Source of the DNA: Alcanivorax sp. 24
Lineage (GTDB): Bacteria; Pseudomonadota; Gammaproteobacteria; Pseudomonadales; Alcanivoracaceae
Length of the DNA stretch: 64,000 bases
Reading direction: 5' to 3'
Assembly: GCF_004360225.1 (NCBI RefSeq)
Contig: NZ_SNUA01000001.1
Coordinates: 186,001 to 250,000, forward strand
Below the pieces are notes generated by a model. The model made no database searches. It saw nothing but the letters and a program-made list of their open reading frames with translations, and was not told the DNA's origin. How positions within the stretch are numbered: the stretch's first letter is position 1; each line of letters starts with the position of its first letter. Below, piece after piece: positions 24,662 to 32,513 of the stretch. The position numbers were made by a program, and so were the translations under genes.

Positions 24662-25309
24662 GTGTCGAAAAAACCGAAGACCGATCAGGAAGTGGCGGTG
24701 TTTCGTAAGCGGGTGTGCGATGTCGCCACCCGTTTGTTCATCGAGCACGGGCGGGAAAACGTGACCATGCGGCAGATCGCCGCTGAACTGGGTGTCAGCG
24801 CGATGACGCCGTATCGCTACTTCCGCGACAAGGACGAAATCCTCGCCGCCGTGCGCGCGGCTGCTTATAACAAGTTCGCCTCGTCCTTGTCCCGGGCGGT
24901 GAGCCGGGCTCCGGATGTGCGCGCCAAGGCCCGCGCCGTGGGCGATGCTTACGTCCGTTTCGCCAAGCGCTATCCCGCCGCCTACCAGATGATGTTCGAC
25001 TTCTCCATGCAGGATGAGGAACGTTATCCGGAACTGGTCAAGGCCAATGCCCGTGCCCACGACACCATGATCGGATATGTGCAGTTAATGATTGATGCCG
25101 GCCTGCTGCAGGGGGACGCGGATCTGATCGGCTATATGTTCTGGGCCACCATGCACGGCATCGTGGTGTTGGAGATGGCCGGCCGCCTGGATCGGGAAAT
25201 CGACGCCGATACCTTGCGCGAAAAATGCATGCGCACCCTGTATGCGGGCATGCTGGCTTCACCGCCGTCGCTGGAACCGGGCCCCCCGGTGGATGAAGAT
25301 CAGGCTTGA
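24662..25309 (+). CDS. TetR/AcrR family transcriptional regulator
   Basis: A 215-residue TetR-type repressor. The N-terminal helix-turn-helix reads RLFIEHGRENVTMRQIAAELGVSAMTPYRYFRDKDEILAAV (residues about 24-64). The C-terminal ligand domain includes MMFDFSMQDEERYPELVKANARAHD, typical of the subgroup with a TetR_C_13/WHG domain. The start is GTG at 24662, preceded by GGGGAGAG. It is divergent from the CoA-transferase and followed on the same strand by the nitronate monooxygenase. Confidence 0.9.
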   Translation: MSKKPKTDQEVAVFRKRVCDVATRLFIEHGRENVTMRQIAAELGVSAMTPYRYFRDKDEILAAVRAAAYNKFASSLSRAVSRAPDVRAKARAVGDAYVRFAKRYPAAYQMMFDFSMQDEERYPELVKANARAHDTMIGYVQLMIDAGLLQGDADLIGYMFWATMHGIVVLEMAGRLDREIDADTLREKCMRTLYAGMLASPPSLEPGPPVDEDQA

Positions 25310-25384
25310 TCTTTAAAGATATACGGTGTAAATCTTACCGCCATCCCGAGGCGAGCTGTCTTCGAGCAGCTCATTGAATTTACA

Positions 25385-25421
25385 ACGTAAACCCGTTTTT
25401 AACGTAAACCATTACGTAAAC
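25385..25421. promoter_or_regulatory. Three ACGTAAAC repeats upstream of the nitronate monooxygenase gene
   Basis: ACGTAAAC occurs at 25385, 25402 and 25414, within an AT-rich stretch 50-80 bases before the gene start. A related GGTGTAAAT lies at 25325-25333. The boxes are plausible TetR binding sites. Confidence 0.5.
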
Positions 25422-25467
25422 AATAGGACCGGCCGTCCACGGGGCGCCGGAACGAAGAGGACTTCCC

Positions 25468-26463
25468 ATGGCACTTCCTGATTCCATCGCCAGCCGGCTG
25501 CGTTTGCCGGTGCTGTGTTCACCGCTGTTCATCATCTCCAATCCGGATCTGGTCATCGCCCAGTGCAAATCCGGCGTGATCGGCTCTTTCCCTTCTCTGA
25601 ATGCCCGTCCGCTTTCACAGTTGGACGAATGGCTGCACCGGATCACCGAGGAGCTGGCGGCCTGGGACCGTGATCATCCGGACCAGCCGTCCGCGCCGTT
25701 CGCGGTGAACCAGATCGTGCATAAGACCAATGATCGTCTGGAACAGGATCTGGAGCTGTGCGAGAAGTACAAGGTACCGCTGGTGATCACTTCCCTGGGC
25801 GCCCGCGAGGACCTCAACCAGCACGTGCACAGCTGGGGTGGCATTACCCTGCACGACGTCATCAACGACCGCTTCGGCCGCAAGGCCATTGAGAAGGGCG
25901 CGGACGGCCTCATCGCGGTGGCCGCCGGTGCTGGTGGTCACGCCGGTAAGTTGTCGCCGTTCGCCCTGGTTCAGGAACTGCGCCAGTGGTTCGACGGTCC
26001 GATCGGGCTGTCCGGTTCCATCGCCAATGGCCGTTCCGTTCTTGCCGCCCAGGCCATGGGCGCGGACCTGGCCTACATCGGCTCCATGTTCATCGCCAGC
26101 GAGGAAGCCAACGCGGCGGAAGGCTACAAGCAGATGATCGTCGACAGCTCCGCCAACGATATCGTCTACAGCAACCTGTTCACCGGCGTGCACGGTAACT
26201 ACCTGGCGCCCTCCATCCGCAATGCCGGCCTCGATCCGGAAGACCTGCCGGAAAGCGATCCGTCGAAGATGAACTTCGGTTCCGGCGGCAGCAGCAAGGC
26301 CAAGGCCTGGAAAGACATCTGGGGCTGCGGCCAGGGCATTGGCACGGTGGACAAGGTGACTTCCGCGGCCGAACACGTGGACCGTCTGGCGCGGGAATAC
26401 GAAGCCGCCAAGGCCGAGCTCAACGGCAAGGTCGCCTCTCCGGCGCTGCGCGCCGCGAGCTGA
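25468..26463 (+). CDS. Nitronate monooxygenase family FMN protein
   Basis: A 331-residue TIM-barrel FMN protein of the nitronate monooxygenase / 2-nitropropane dioxygenase family. The FMN-binding AGAGGHAG motif is near residues 151-158 and GADLAYIGSMF follows. The QIVHKTNDRLEQDL and HSWGGITLHDVINDRFGRKAIEKGAD segments are typical of the PA1024-like branch, at least one member of which is an NADH:quinone reductase instead, so the reaction is open. GAAGAGGA precedes the ATG. cobU begins 5 bases after the stop and is likely co-transcribed. Confidence 0.9.
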   Translation: MALPDSIASRLRLPVLCSPLFIISNPDLVIAQCKSGVIGSFPSLNARPLSQLDEWLHRITEELAAWDRDHPDQPSAPFAVNQIVHKTNDRLEQDLELCEKYKVPLVITSLGAREDLNQHVHSWGGITLHDVINDRFGRKAIEKGADGLIAVAAGAGGHAGKLSPFALVQELRQWFDGPIGLSGSIANGRSVLAAQAMGADLAYIGSMFIASEEANAAEGYKQMIVDSSANDIVYSNLFTGVHGNYLAPSIRNAGLDPEDLPESDPSKMNFGSGGSSKAKAWKDIWGCGQGIGTVDKVTSAAEHVDRLAREYEAAKAELNGKVASPALRAAS

Positions 26464-26468
26464 TCCTG

Positions 26469-26996
26469 ATGGCGCATACCCTGATCCTCGGTGGTATCCG
26501 TTCCGGCAAAAGCGCGGAAGCGGAGCGGGCGGCGGCGAGCAGCGGCCGTCCGGTGACCTATGTGGCCACCGCCACCGCCGGGGACGGGGAGATGCGGGAT
26601 CGTATCGAGCGGCACCGCCGCCGCCGTCCGGACCATTGGGGGCTGGTGGAAGAGCCGTTGGCGCTGGGCCGGGTCTTGCGCGAGCAGGCGCCTTCGTCAC
26701 CGTGTCTGTTGATCGATTGCATGAGCCTCTGGCTGAGCAACCTCCTGCACGCTGGCGAGGAACGCTGCCGGGAGGAGCGTGATGATTTTCTTAAGGCTCT
26801 GATCGGCTATCCCGGCCCGCTGGTGATTGTCAGCAATGAAGTGGGTCTTGGCATCATCGGCATGGATCCCCTGACCCGCCGCTTCGGCGATGAACTGGGC
26901 TGGCTCAATCAGGCGTTGGCGCAACGTTGCCAGAACGTTCGTCTGGTGGTGGCGGGGTTGCCCCTTGATCTGAAATCCGGTGTCCCCTCCCGCTGA
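26469..26996 (+). CDS. cobU: Adenosylcobinamide kinase / adenosylcobinamide-phosphate guanylyltransferase
   Basis: CobU phosphorylates adenosylcobinamide and transfers GMP to form AdoCbi-GDP, the substrate of CobS. The 175-residue protein has the P-loop GGIRSGKS at residues 8-15 and the family segment SNEVGLGIIGMDPLTRRFGDELG near 118-140. His46 or a nearby His in ERHRRRRP is the expected guanylylated residue. The gene lies 8 kb from the other cob genes and directly behind the nitronate monooxygenase, an unusual location. Confidence 0.95.
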   Translation: MAHTLILGGIRSGKSAEAERAAASSGRPVTYVATATAGDGEMRDRIERHRRRRPDHWGLVEEPLALGRVLREQAPSSPCLLIDCMSLWLSNLLHAGEERCREERDDFLKALIGYPGPLVIVSNEVGLGIIGMDPLTRRFGDELGWLNQALAQRCQNVRLVVAGLPLDLKSGVPSR

Positions 26997-27160
26997 CCCG
27001 AACACCCCCTCCCTTGACCCGGGCGTCGTCCGGCTCGCCTCCGATTGTCATGTTCATGCCAGACGGCAACGGTATACTTTTTGGCGCGCGCTGCTGGCGC
27101 CGTCTAAAACGTCTTTTTTTATCGTGTTTGATTCCGGGGGCGTACCGCCAAGAGCCAATC

Positions 27161-27511
27161 ATGCTGATACGATTTTTTTTAATCATGACATTGCCGCTGG
27201 TACTGGCGGCCTGCACGGATGCGGAGGAAGCTTCCTCCGCCGGGGAAGTGGTGGCTCGTGATGGCGCGTCCATCTATCGACAATACTGCGTGGTTTGTCA
27301 TTCCAGCGGCGCCGGCGGAGCGCCGGTCGTGGCCAAGGAAAACCGCTTGCACTGGTCCCACGAAGTGGAGGAAGAAGGCTTTGAAGCTATCGTGCGCGAG
27401 GCCGTCAACGGCGTTAACGCCATGCCGCCCCGAGGCGGGTGCATGGATTGCAGCGACGATGAAATCCGCGCCACGGTGATTCACATGTTGCAATTGAGCG
27501 GCGCGAAATAG
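27161..27511 (+). CDS. Cytochrome c5-like lipoprotein
   Basis: A 116-residue c-type cytochrome. The N-terminus MLIRFFLIMTLPLVLAAC is a lipoprotein signal with Cys18, so it is probably membrane-anchored in the periplasm. The haem motif CVVCH is in IYRQYCVVCHSSGAGGAP, and the later CMDCSDDEIRATVIHML is the cysteine-pair segment of the cytochrome c5 family; the axial Met is likely in VNAMPPRGG. The upstream in-frame extension lacks a ribosome site and a signal peptide. It is a single gene, convergent with the phosphatase operon. Confidence 0.88.
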   Translation: MLIRFFLIMTLPLVLAACTDAEEASSAGEVVARDGASIYRQYCVVCHSSGAGGAPVVAKENRLHWSHEVEEEGFEAIVREAVNGVNAMPPRGGCMDCSDDEIRATVIHMLQLSGAK

Positions 27512-27531
27512 GGTTGTCGCTAGGGCAGAAA

Positions 27532-27644
27532 GGACTACGAAGCCGCTGTGGGAAGCTTGCTTGCAAGCGAATGCCCAACGGCCCGGGCATTCGCGGCCAA
27601 GCGGAGCGCCGCCCGGGCCTCTTCCCACAGTGGCTCCGTAGTGG
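27532..27644. repeat. REP/BIME element between convergent genes
   Basis: The left flank GGACTACGAAGCCGCTGTGG is mirrored at the right end by CTTCCCACAGTGGCTCCGTA with three mismatches. Inside are GCTTGCTTGCAAGCGAAT and GGCCAAGCGGAGCGCCG palindromes. This copy shows best the consensus outer arm of the repeat family in this window. Confidence 0.92.
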
Positions 27645-27683
27645 CCTCGGTATAACGGGCTCCGTGGAGCAGAAACGCTTGCT

Positions 27684-29837
27684 CTAGCCAAACAAACCGG
27701 ACAGCAGGTCCCGCAATAATCCGGTGATCGGCGACAGCAGGTCGCGGAGAAGATCCAGCGGCCCTTCCAATACCGTATCCAGTATCGTGGTGATCTCTCT
27801 CACCAGGGTGGACAGCACCGAAGAGAGAAAGTCGCCGGGCAGGGTAGTGTAATCCCCGGCTCCGGGAATCTTGTTGAGCCAGAGCACATCGTTGACCAGA
27901 TTCTCCAGGGTTTGCTGGACCGTCCCCACCAATTCGTCACCGCCGGCGCTGACATCCAGCGCCACCAGCTGCTCCAGCGTGTTGGCCAGTCCCAGGGTGA
28001 CGGTGGACAGTACCGACGTGAGCCCGGCGAACACCGGCACCTCCTCGGGCATCACTTCCTCGATGCCATCCAGGATGTTGTGCAGGTTGCGGGACAGTTC
28101 CACCAGGGGGCCGGCGATGAAGGCGATGTCATCCACGGTGCTGCCCTCGCCCGGCTCGGTTTCACCGCTGCCGATACCGGCGGCCAGAGACTGGAAGGCA
28201 CCGCCCAATTGATCAAACGGCGCCGGCAGGCCGCTGGTATCAATGGCCTGCAGTTGCTCGGCGGCGGCCAGCACCGCTTCCACCGACTGAGTGATTTCGC
28301 TGCTGTCACCGTTGACAATGGCGGCGGTGGCCGCATCCAGGGCGTTGAGCAGAATGTCCATGCCGGCGATCAGCTGGTCCAGTGTCTGTCGCATCTCAGG
28401 CGGCAAATCCGCACCGGCTTCGGTGAAACCCGACACCAGGGCTTCGCGCAGTTCCTTCAGCGGGCCGGTGAAGGTGGCGTCAAAGTCCTCGGGCAAAGGC
28501 AGTGGCAGGGCACCGTCGCCAATCGGTTGGCCGGTAAAATCGTTACCCGGGGTAAGACCGGTTTTCGGTTGTTTGTCATAGCAGTGCGTGAACGCCGGGG
28601 TCAGCTCAGCGCTGCCGTCGATGACGCCAAGCCCTTCCGCGTCTTTATCCACCACATAGACTTCCAGGCACAAAGATGCCGGAGTCTGGTTCTGCTCATC
28701 CGCCTCGGTGGCCTGCAGCCACATGAAACCGTATTCATCACCTTGCTGGAACAGCGCCTGGTTGCGCTGCGGATCGTCAATGGAGCGATGTTTGCCGGCG
28801 GCGCCGCTGACCATGAATTCGGTGCGGCCACAGGAGGACGGCACGCCCGGCAGGACTTGCAGATCATGATCATGACCGGCCAGGAAGAAGTCGGCCTGAT
28901 CGCACACCGCCTCTTCCAGAAACGCCTTCCAGCGGGTGCCGGCCAGCACCGGTAGAATCTGACGCGGTACGCCGTCATAGTTACCGGCATTGCCGTGGGA
29001 ACCGTTGGAGAGATAAGGGTGATGCGCCATGGCGATCTTGAATACCGCGTTGGAACCGGCCAGGGCGTTCACCGCCCAGTTGCGCTGGTCCACGCCATAG
29101 GTGTGGTAGGCATAGGCGATGTCCGGGTCGGCGAAACCGCCGGCGATGGGGTTGGAATCCAGCGCGAAGAAATCCACCAGCGGGCTGCCGTCACGGGTGG
29201 TTGGGGCGGGAGTGTGCCGGTAGTACCGGTCCGGCATTTTCCAGCGGTTGGACAAGCGGCCATCGAAGTAATGATAGTCGACCTGGAATTCGCCACGGGC
29301 GTTGCCGGCGCCGTCACCGCCCACATAACCGGTATTGTCGTGATTGCCCAATACCATGTAGAACGGCAATTGGATCGGTTCGAAAGGTTTCTCGAATTTT
29401 TCCTCGAACTGGGGATCATCGACGCTGGTGACCCCGGATTCATAGATGTTGTCGCCCAGTCCCAGGGCGAGGTGGCAGCCGGCGGCGGCGGATGTTTCGT
29501 CCATGCCGCCTTTGCGATTACAGACGGCGGCAATGGCTTCCCCCACCGCGTATTGTCCGGATGAACCGCTGCCGGAGTCGCCGATCACGATGAAACGCAG
29601 GGACGCCAAGGGTTCCGGTTCAGGCTCCGGCTCGGGATCCGGATCAGGGTCCCCGTTGCCATCACCGCCATCACTTCCGCCATCCCCGTCACCGCCATTA
29701 TTGCCGTCGCCATCCCCGGGGGCGCTGGGATCGGGGTTGGCGCCACCGTCGGCATCACTGCCAGAGGAGCCACCGCCTCCGCAGGCGGCCAGTGTCAAAG
29801 CCGCCAACAGTGGCAGCAGGGTCCATAGGGGCTTCAT
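27684..29837 (-). CDS. Metallophosphoesterase lipoprotein with a long C-terminal domain
   Basis: A 717-residue exported calcineurin-like phosphoesterase. MKPLWTLLPLLAALTLAAC is a lipoprotein signal. A low-complexity linker of Gly/Asp and Pro/Glu repeats (residues about 20-76) precedes the catalytic domain (about 80-430), with metal-ligand motifs VIGDSG, LGDNIYESG, GNHDN, AHHPYLSNGSHG and GHDHDLQ. The remaining 290 residues form a helical region with no recognised domain and an amphipathic ending (SPITGLLRDLLSGLFG). The start overlaps the phoD stop by 4 bases, so the two surface phosphatases form an operon. Confidence 0.9.
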   Translation of the reverse strand: MKPLWTLLPLLAALTLAACGGGGSSGSDADGGANPDPSAPGDGDGNNGGDGDGGSDGGDGNGDPDPDPEPEPEPEPLASLRFIVIGDSGSGSSGQYAVGEAIAAVCNRKGGMDETSAAAGCHLALGLGDNIYESGVTSVDDPQFEEKFEKPFEPIQLPFYMVLGNHDNTGYVGGDGAGNARGEFQVDYHYFDGRLSNRWKMPDRYYRHTPAPTTRDGSPLVDFFALDSNPIAGGFADPDIAYAYHTYGVDQRNWAVNALAGSNAVFKIAMAHHPYLSNGSHGNAGNYDGVPRQILPVLAGTRWKAFLEEAVCDQADFFLAGHDHDLQVLPGVPSSCGRTEFMVSGAAGKHRSIDDPQRNQALFQQGDEYGFMWLQATEADEQNQTPASLCLEVYVVDKDAEGLGVIDGSAELTPAFTHCYDKQPKTGLTPGNDFTGQPIGDGALPLPLPEDFDATFTGPLKELREALVSGFTEAGADLPPEMRQTLDQLIAGMDILLNALDAATAAIVNGDSSEITQSVEAVLAAAEQLQAIDTSGLPAPFDQLGGAFQSLAAGIGSGETEPGEGSTVDDIAFIAGPLVELSRNLHNILDGIEEVMPEEVPVFAGLTSVLSTVTLGLANTLEQLVALDVSAGGDELVGTVQQTLENLVNDVLWLNKIPGAGDYTTLPGDFLSSVLSTLVREITTILDTVLEGPLDLLRDLLSPITGLLRDLLSGLFG

Positions 29838-31588
29838 GACATTACCTCTTCCTGGTTGGGCTCGACGGGAGGATGGAACAGGGCGGTGCGCAAGGTTCGA
29901 GGACGGGAAACCGGCAGGTCTTCCTTGATGCGGCTGTTGCCGCTTTCCACCGCCACGACCTTGGTCAGGCGATCATTGAGCTGCCCGCGCAGGTCATAGG
30001 CATCGATGCTGTTGACGTAGTAGTACTCGGCTTGCGCGCGTGCCCGGGTCACATCCACCAGTATGAAACCGTGGGTTTTCAGTTCGGTGTAACGGATGTG
30101 CGGATTCACCACCGGCAGCGCCACCGAGGCCAGCTCCGCCAGGCCCTCGGGGAAGCCGGGGCTGGTAACCGAAGGGGTGACGAATTCCGCCGCCAGCGGA
30201 CGGGCAAACAGGTCGCCCACCAGTACCGCGGGATTGCGGTACAGCTCATTGGCCCAGGAGGTGTGAATATCCCCGGTGAGCACGATCACGTTATCGATGC
30301 GGTGGTCTTCCAGATGTTTGAGGATCGTGTCGCGATCAGCGGTATAGCCGTCCCATTGATCCATGTTGATGGCCAGCAACTGACCTTTCATTGCCGGGGT
30401 CAGGCCGGGGATTTCAAGAATATTGAGCTGGGAGAACATGACCTGTTGGCCGATGAACCGCCAGTGGCCCCGGGCGTTGTCCAGGCCGTCGAGCAGGAAG
30501 TCCATCTGTTCGGTACTGATCAGACGGCGATCCGGGGCGTTGCGCTTCGGGTCCAGTGAACCGGCCACCGCCGGCAGCGGCGCGTCACGGCTTTCCAGCC
30601 GGGTATCCAGCAGGGTCAGGTCGAGCAGATCGCCGAAGTGGAAGCGGCGGTAAATGACGTCGGTGTTGCCGGGTTCGCGGGGGCGTATCGGCATCCATTC
30701 GAAATACACGTCGCGAGCGGCGTTCTTGCGCTGTTCCCAAACGCCTTCGGTGAGGGGGTCGTGATTCTCGGCGCCACCGTGCCAGCTGTCGTTGGCGGAC
30801 TCATGGTCATCCCAGATCGCGATCATCGGGAACTGTTGGTGCAGCGCCTGCAGGTCCTCATCGGTTTTATACTGGGCGTGGCGCCGGCGGTAGTCCTCCC
30901 GGGTGACGATTTCGTGCGGCGGATCCGGCACGCGTTCGGGAAAGTCTCCGTACTCGCCGGCGCCGTATTCGTAGATGTAATCCCCCAGGTGCAGCACGAA
31001 ATCCAGATCGCCCAGTTCCGCCACCGCTTTGTAGACCGAGAAGTAACCATTGGGGAAATTGGAGCAGGACACCACCGCGAAACGAGCGCGGTCAACGGCA
31101 TTCCAGGATGCCGGGAAAGTGCGGGTGCGGCCCACCGGGGAGCGCTGCTGCCCCACCTCGAACCGGTAGTAATACCAGCGGCCGGGCAGCAGTCCGGTGG
31201 CGTCCACCTTGACGCAATAGTCGCCATCGGCGCTGGCCACGGCCTGGTATTGAGCCACCACCGCGGTCATGGCGGGATCCGTGGCGACGGTGGCGGTGAC
31301 CGTTACCACGGCGTCTTCCTCGGGAGTGACCCGGGTCCACAGGATCACTTGCGTGGAGAGCGGGTCGCCGGAGGCCACGCCATGCAGAAAACGGACGTTG
31401 GGCGGTGCCGGGGTTTCCGGCTCCGGTGATGGCGGGGTCGGCGTACCGGGGTCCGTGGGCTGATTGGGGGCTTCGGGATTGCCCACGGGCGGGCTGCCGC
31501 CACCACCGCCGCCCCCGCCACAGCCGGCCAATACCAAAGTGCTGCCTGCCCCGAGTGTCCGTACCAGAGCACGACGTTTGTGATCCAT
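29834..31588 (-). CDS. phoD: PhoD-family alkaline phosphatase
   Basis: A 584-residue PhoD-like phosphodiesterase/alkaline phosphatase. The N-terminus MDHKRRALVRTLGAGSTLVLAGC has RR and a lipobox-like Cys and may be a Tat/lipoprotein signal. A Gly run and Pro-rich linker follow. Landmarks: LHGVASGDP, VILWTRVTP, FAVVSCSNFPNGYFSVYK, LHLGDYIYEYG, IAIWDDHESANDSW and LTGDIHTSW, the Fe/Ca-binding segments of the family. ATG 31588 is preferred over an upstream start because of the signal sequence and GGGGA site. It is divergent from an OmpR-type regulator gene. Confidence 0.92.
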   Translation of the reverse strand: MDHKRRALVRTLGAGSTLVLAGCGGGGGGGGSPPVGNPEAPNQPTDPGTPTPPSPEPETPAPPNVRFLHGVASGDPLSTQVILWTRVTPEEDAVVTVTATVATDPAMTAVVAQYQAVASADGDYCVKVDATGLLPGRWYYYRFEVGQQRSPVGRTRTFPASWNAVDRARFAVVSCSNFPNGYFSVYKAVAELGDLDFVLHLGDYIYEYGAGEYGDFPERVPDPPHEIVTREDYRRRHAQYKTDEDLQALHQQFPMIAIWDDHESANDSWHGGAENHDPLTEGVWEQRKNAARDVYFEWMPIRPREPGNTDVIYRRFHFGDLLDLTLLDTRLESRDAPLPAVAGSLDPKRNAPDRRLISTEQMDFLLDGLDNARGHWRFIGQQVMFSQLNILEIPGLTPAMKGQLLAINMDQWDGYTADRDTILKHLEDHRIDNVIVLTGDIHTSWANELYRNPAVLVGDLFARPLAAEFVTPSVTSPGFPEGLAELASVALPVVNPHIRYTELKTHGFILVDVTRARAQAEYYYVNSIDAYDLRGQLNDRLTKVVAVESGNSRIKEDLPVSRPRTLRTALFHPPVEPNQEEVMS

Positions 31589-31712
31589 GCTGATCCCCGC
31601 TGAAAGACGGTCAATAAATGCCCCAAGGGTAGGCAGGGAATTGCACCGGCACCGTGGCACTTACGTTTAGTACGGCAGTGCCATGTGTCGGTTTGTAAGG
31701 GCCCGGTTAAAG

Positions 31713-31740
31713 GTGACGGGAGGATGAAGGGGGGATGAAG
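31713..31740. promoter_or_regulatory. Putative OmpR/PmrA-type response-regulator box
   Basis: On the minus strand CTTCAT-N5-CTTCAT-N5-CGTCAC, that is, three hexamers with exact 11-base spacing (plus-strand positions 31735, 31724, 31713). Direct repeats with 11-base phase are the usual binding sites of OmpR/PhoB-class regulators, and this one resembles a PmrA box. It lies midway between divergent phoD and the response-regulator gene. Confidence 0.5.
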
Positions 31741-31832
31741 AAATGCGGATGGAGACCGGGTCTGGTGGAACGTAATCCGGGGACAGAGGGTCTTCAGTTT
31801 GGGTGTTTTGATCCGCAGTGTCGGAGAGCGAT

Positions 31833-32513
31833 GTGCGTATTCTGGTCATCGAGGATAACCCGGACATTCTGGCCAACGTGATGGATTACCTTCAGTTGAA
31901 GGGGTTCACGGTGGATTGTGCCCGGGATGGAGTCAGCGGGCTGCACCTGGCGGTAACCCAGCCTTTCGACCTGATTCTGCTGGATATCATGCTGCCGGGT
32001 ATGGACGGCTATCGGTTGTGCGAGCGGCTGCGTCTGGACGCGGGCGTGACCACGCCGATCATTATGCTGACCGCCCGCGATGCGCTGGATGATCGGGTCA
32101 AGGGGTTGCGTACCGGGGCCGACGACTATCTGATCAAGCCGTTCGCGCTGTCGGAGCTGGTGGCGCGTATCGAGGCGGTGCTGCGCCGCTGCCAGGGTGA
32201 CCTCAAGCGCCGGTTGCAAGTGGCGGACCTGTGCTATGACCTGGATACCCTGGAAGTGAGCCGGGGAGGACAGTCCCTGAAACTGAATCCGCTGGCCTTG
32301 AAGCTGCTCGAAGTGTTGATGCAAAAAAGTCCGGCGGTAGTGCGCCGGGAAGCCCTGGAAGCGTCGTTATGGGGTGAAGACCCGCCCGACAGCGACAGCT
32401 TGCGCAGCCATATCCATCAGCTGCGTCAGACCGTCGACAAACCCTTCGAACGGGCCCTGCTGCACACGGTCCACGGTATCGGCTATCGACTTTCGGATCG
32501 TGCCGATGCCTAG
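31833..32513 (+). CDS. OmpR-family response regulator
   Basis: A 226-residue two-component response regulator. The receiver has acidic residues in IEDNPD, phospho-acceptor D51 in LILLDIMLPGMDGY, T in MLTARD and K in LIKPFALSEL. The C-terminal winged helix (about residues 130-226) includes LNPLALKLLEVLMQKSPAVVRREALEASLWGEDPPDSDSLRSHIHQLRQ. GTG 31833 is chosen because GGAGAG lies 6 bases upstream; GTG 31818, five codons earlier, is an alternative. The 3' end overlaps the kinase gene by 8 bases. Confidence 0.92.
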   Translation: MRILVIEDNPDILANVMDYLQLKGFTVDCARDGVSGLHLAVTQPFDLILLDIMLPGMDGYRLCERLRLDAGVTTPIIMLTARDALDDRVKGLRTGADDYLIKPFALSELVARIEAVLRRCQGDLKRRLQVADLCYDLDTLEVSRGGQSLKLNPLALKLLEVLMQKSPAVVRREALEASLWGEDPPDSDSLRSHIHQLRQTVDKPFERALLHTVHGIGYRLSDRADA

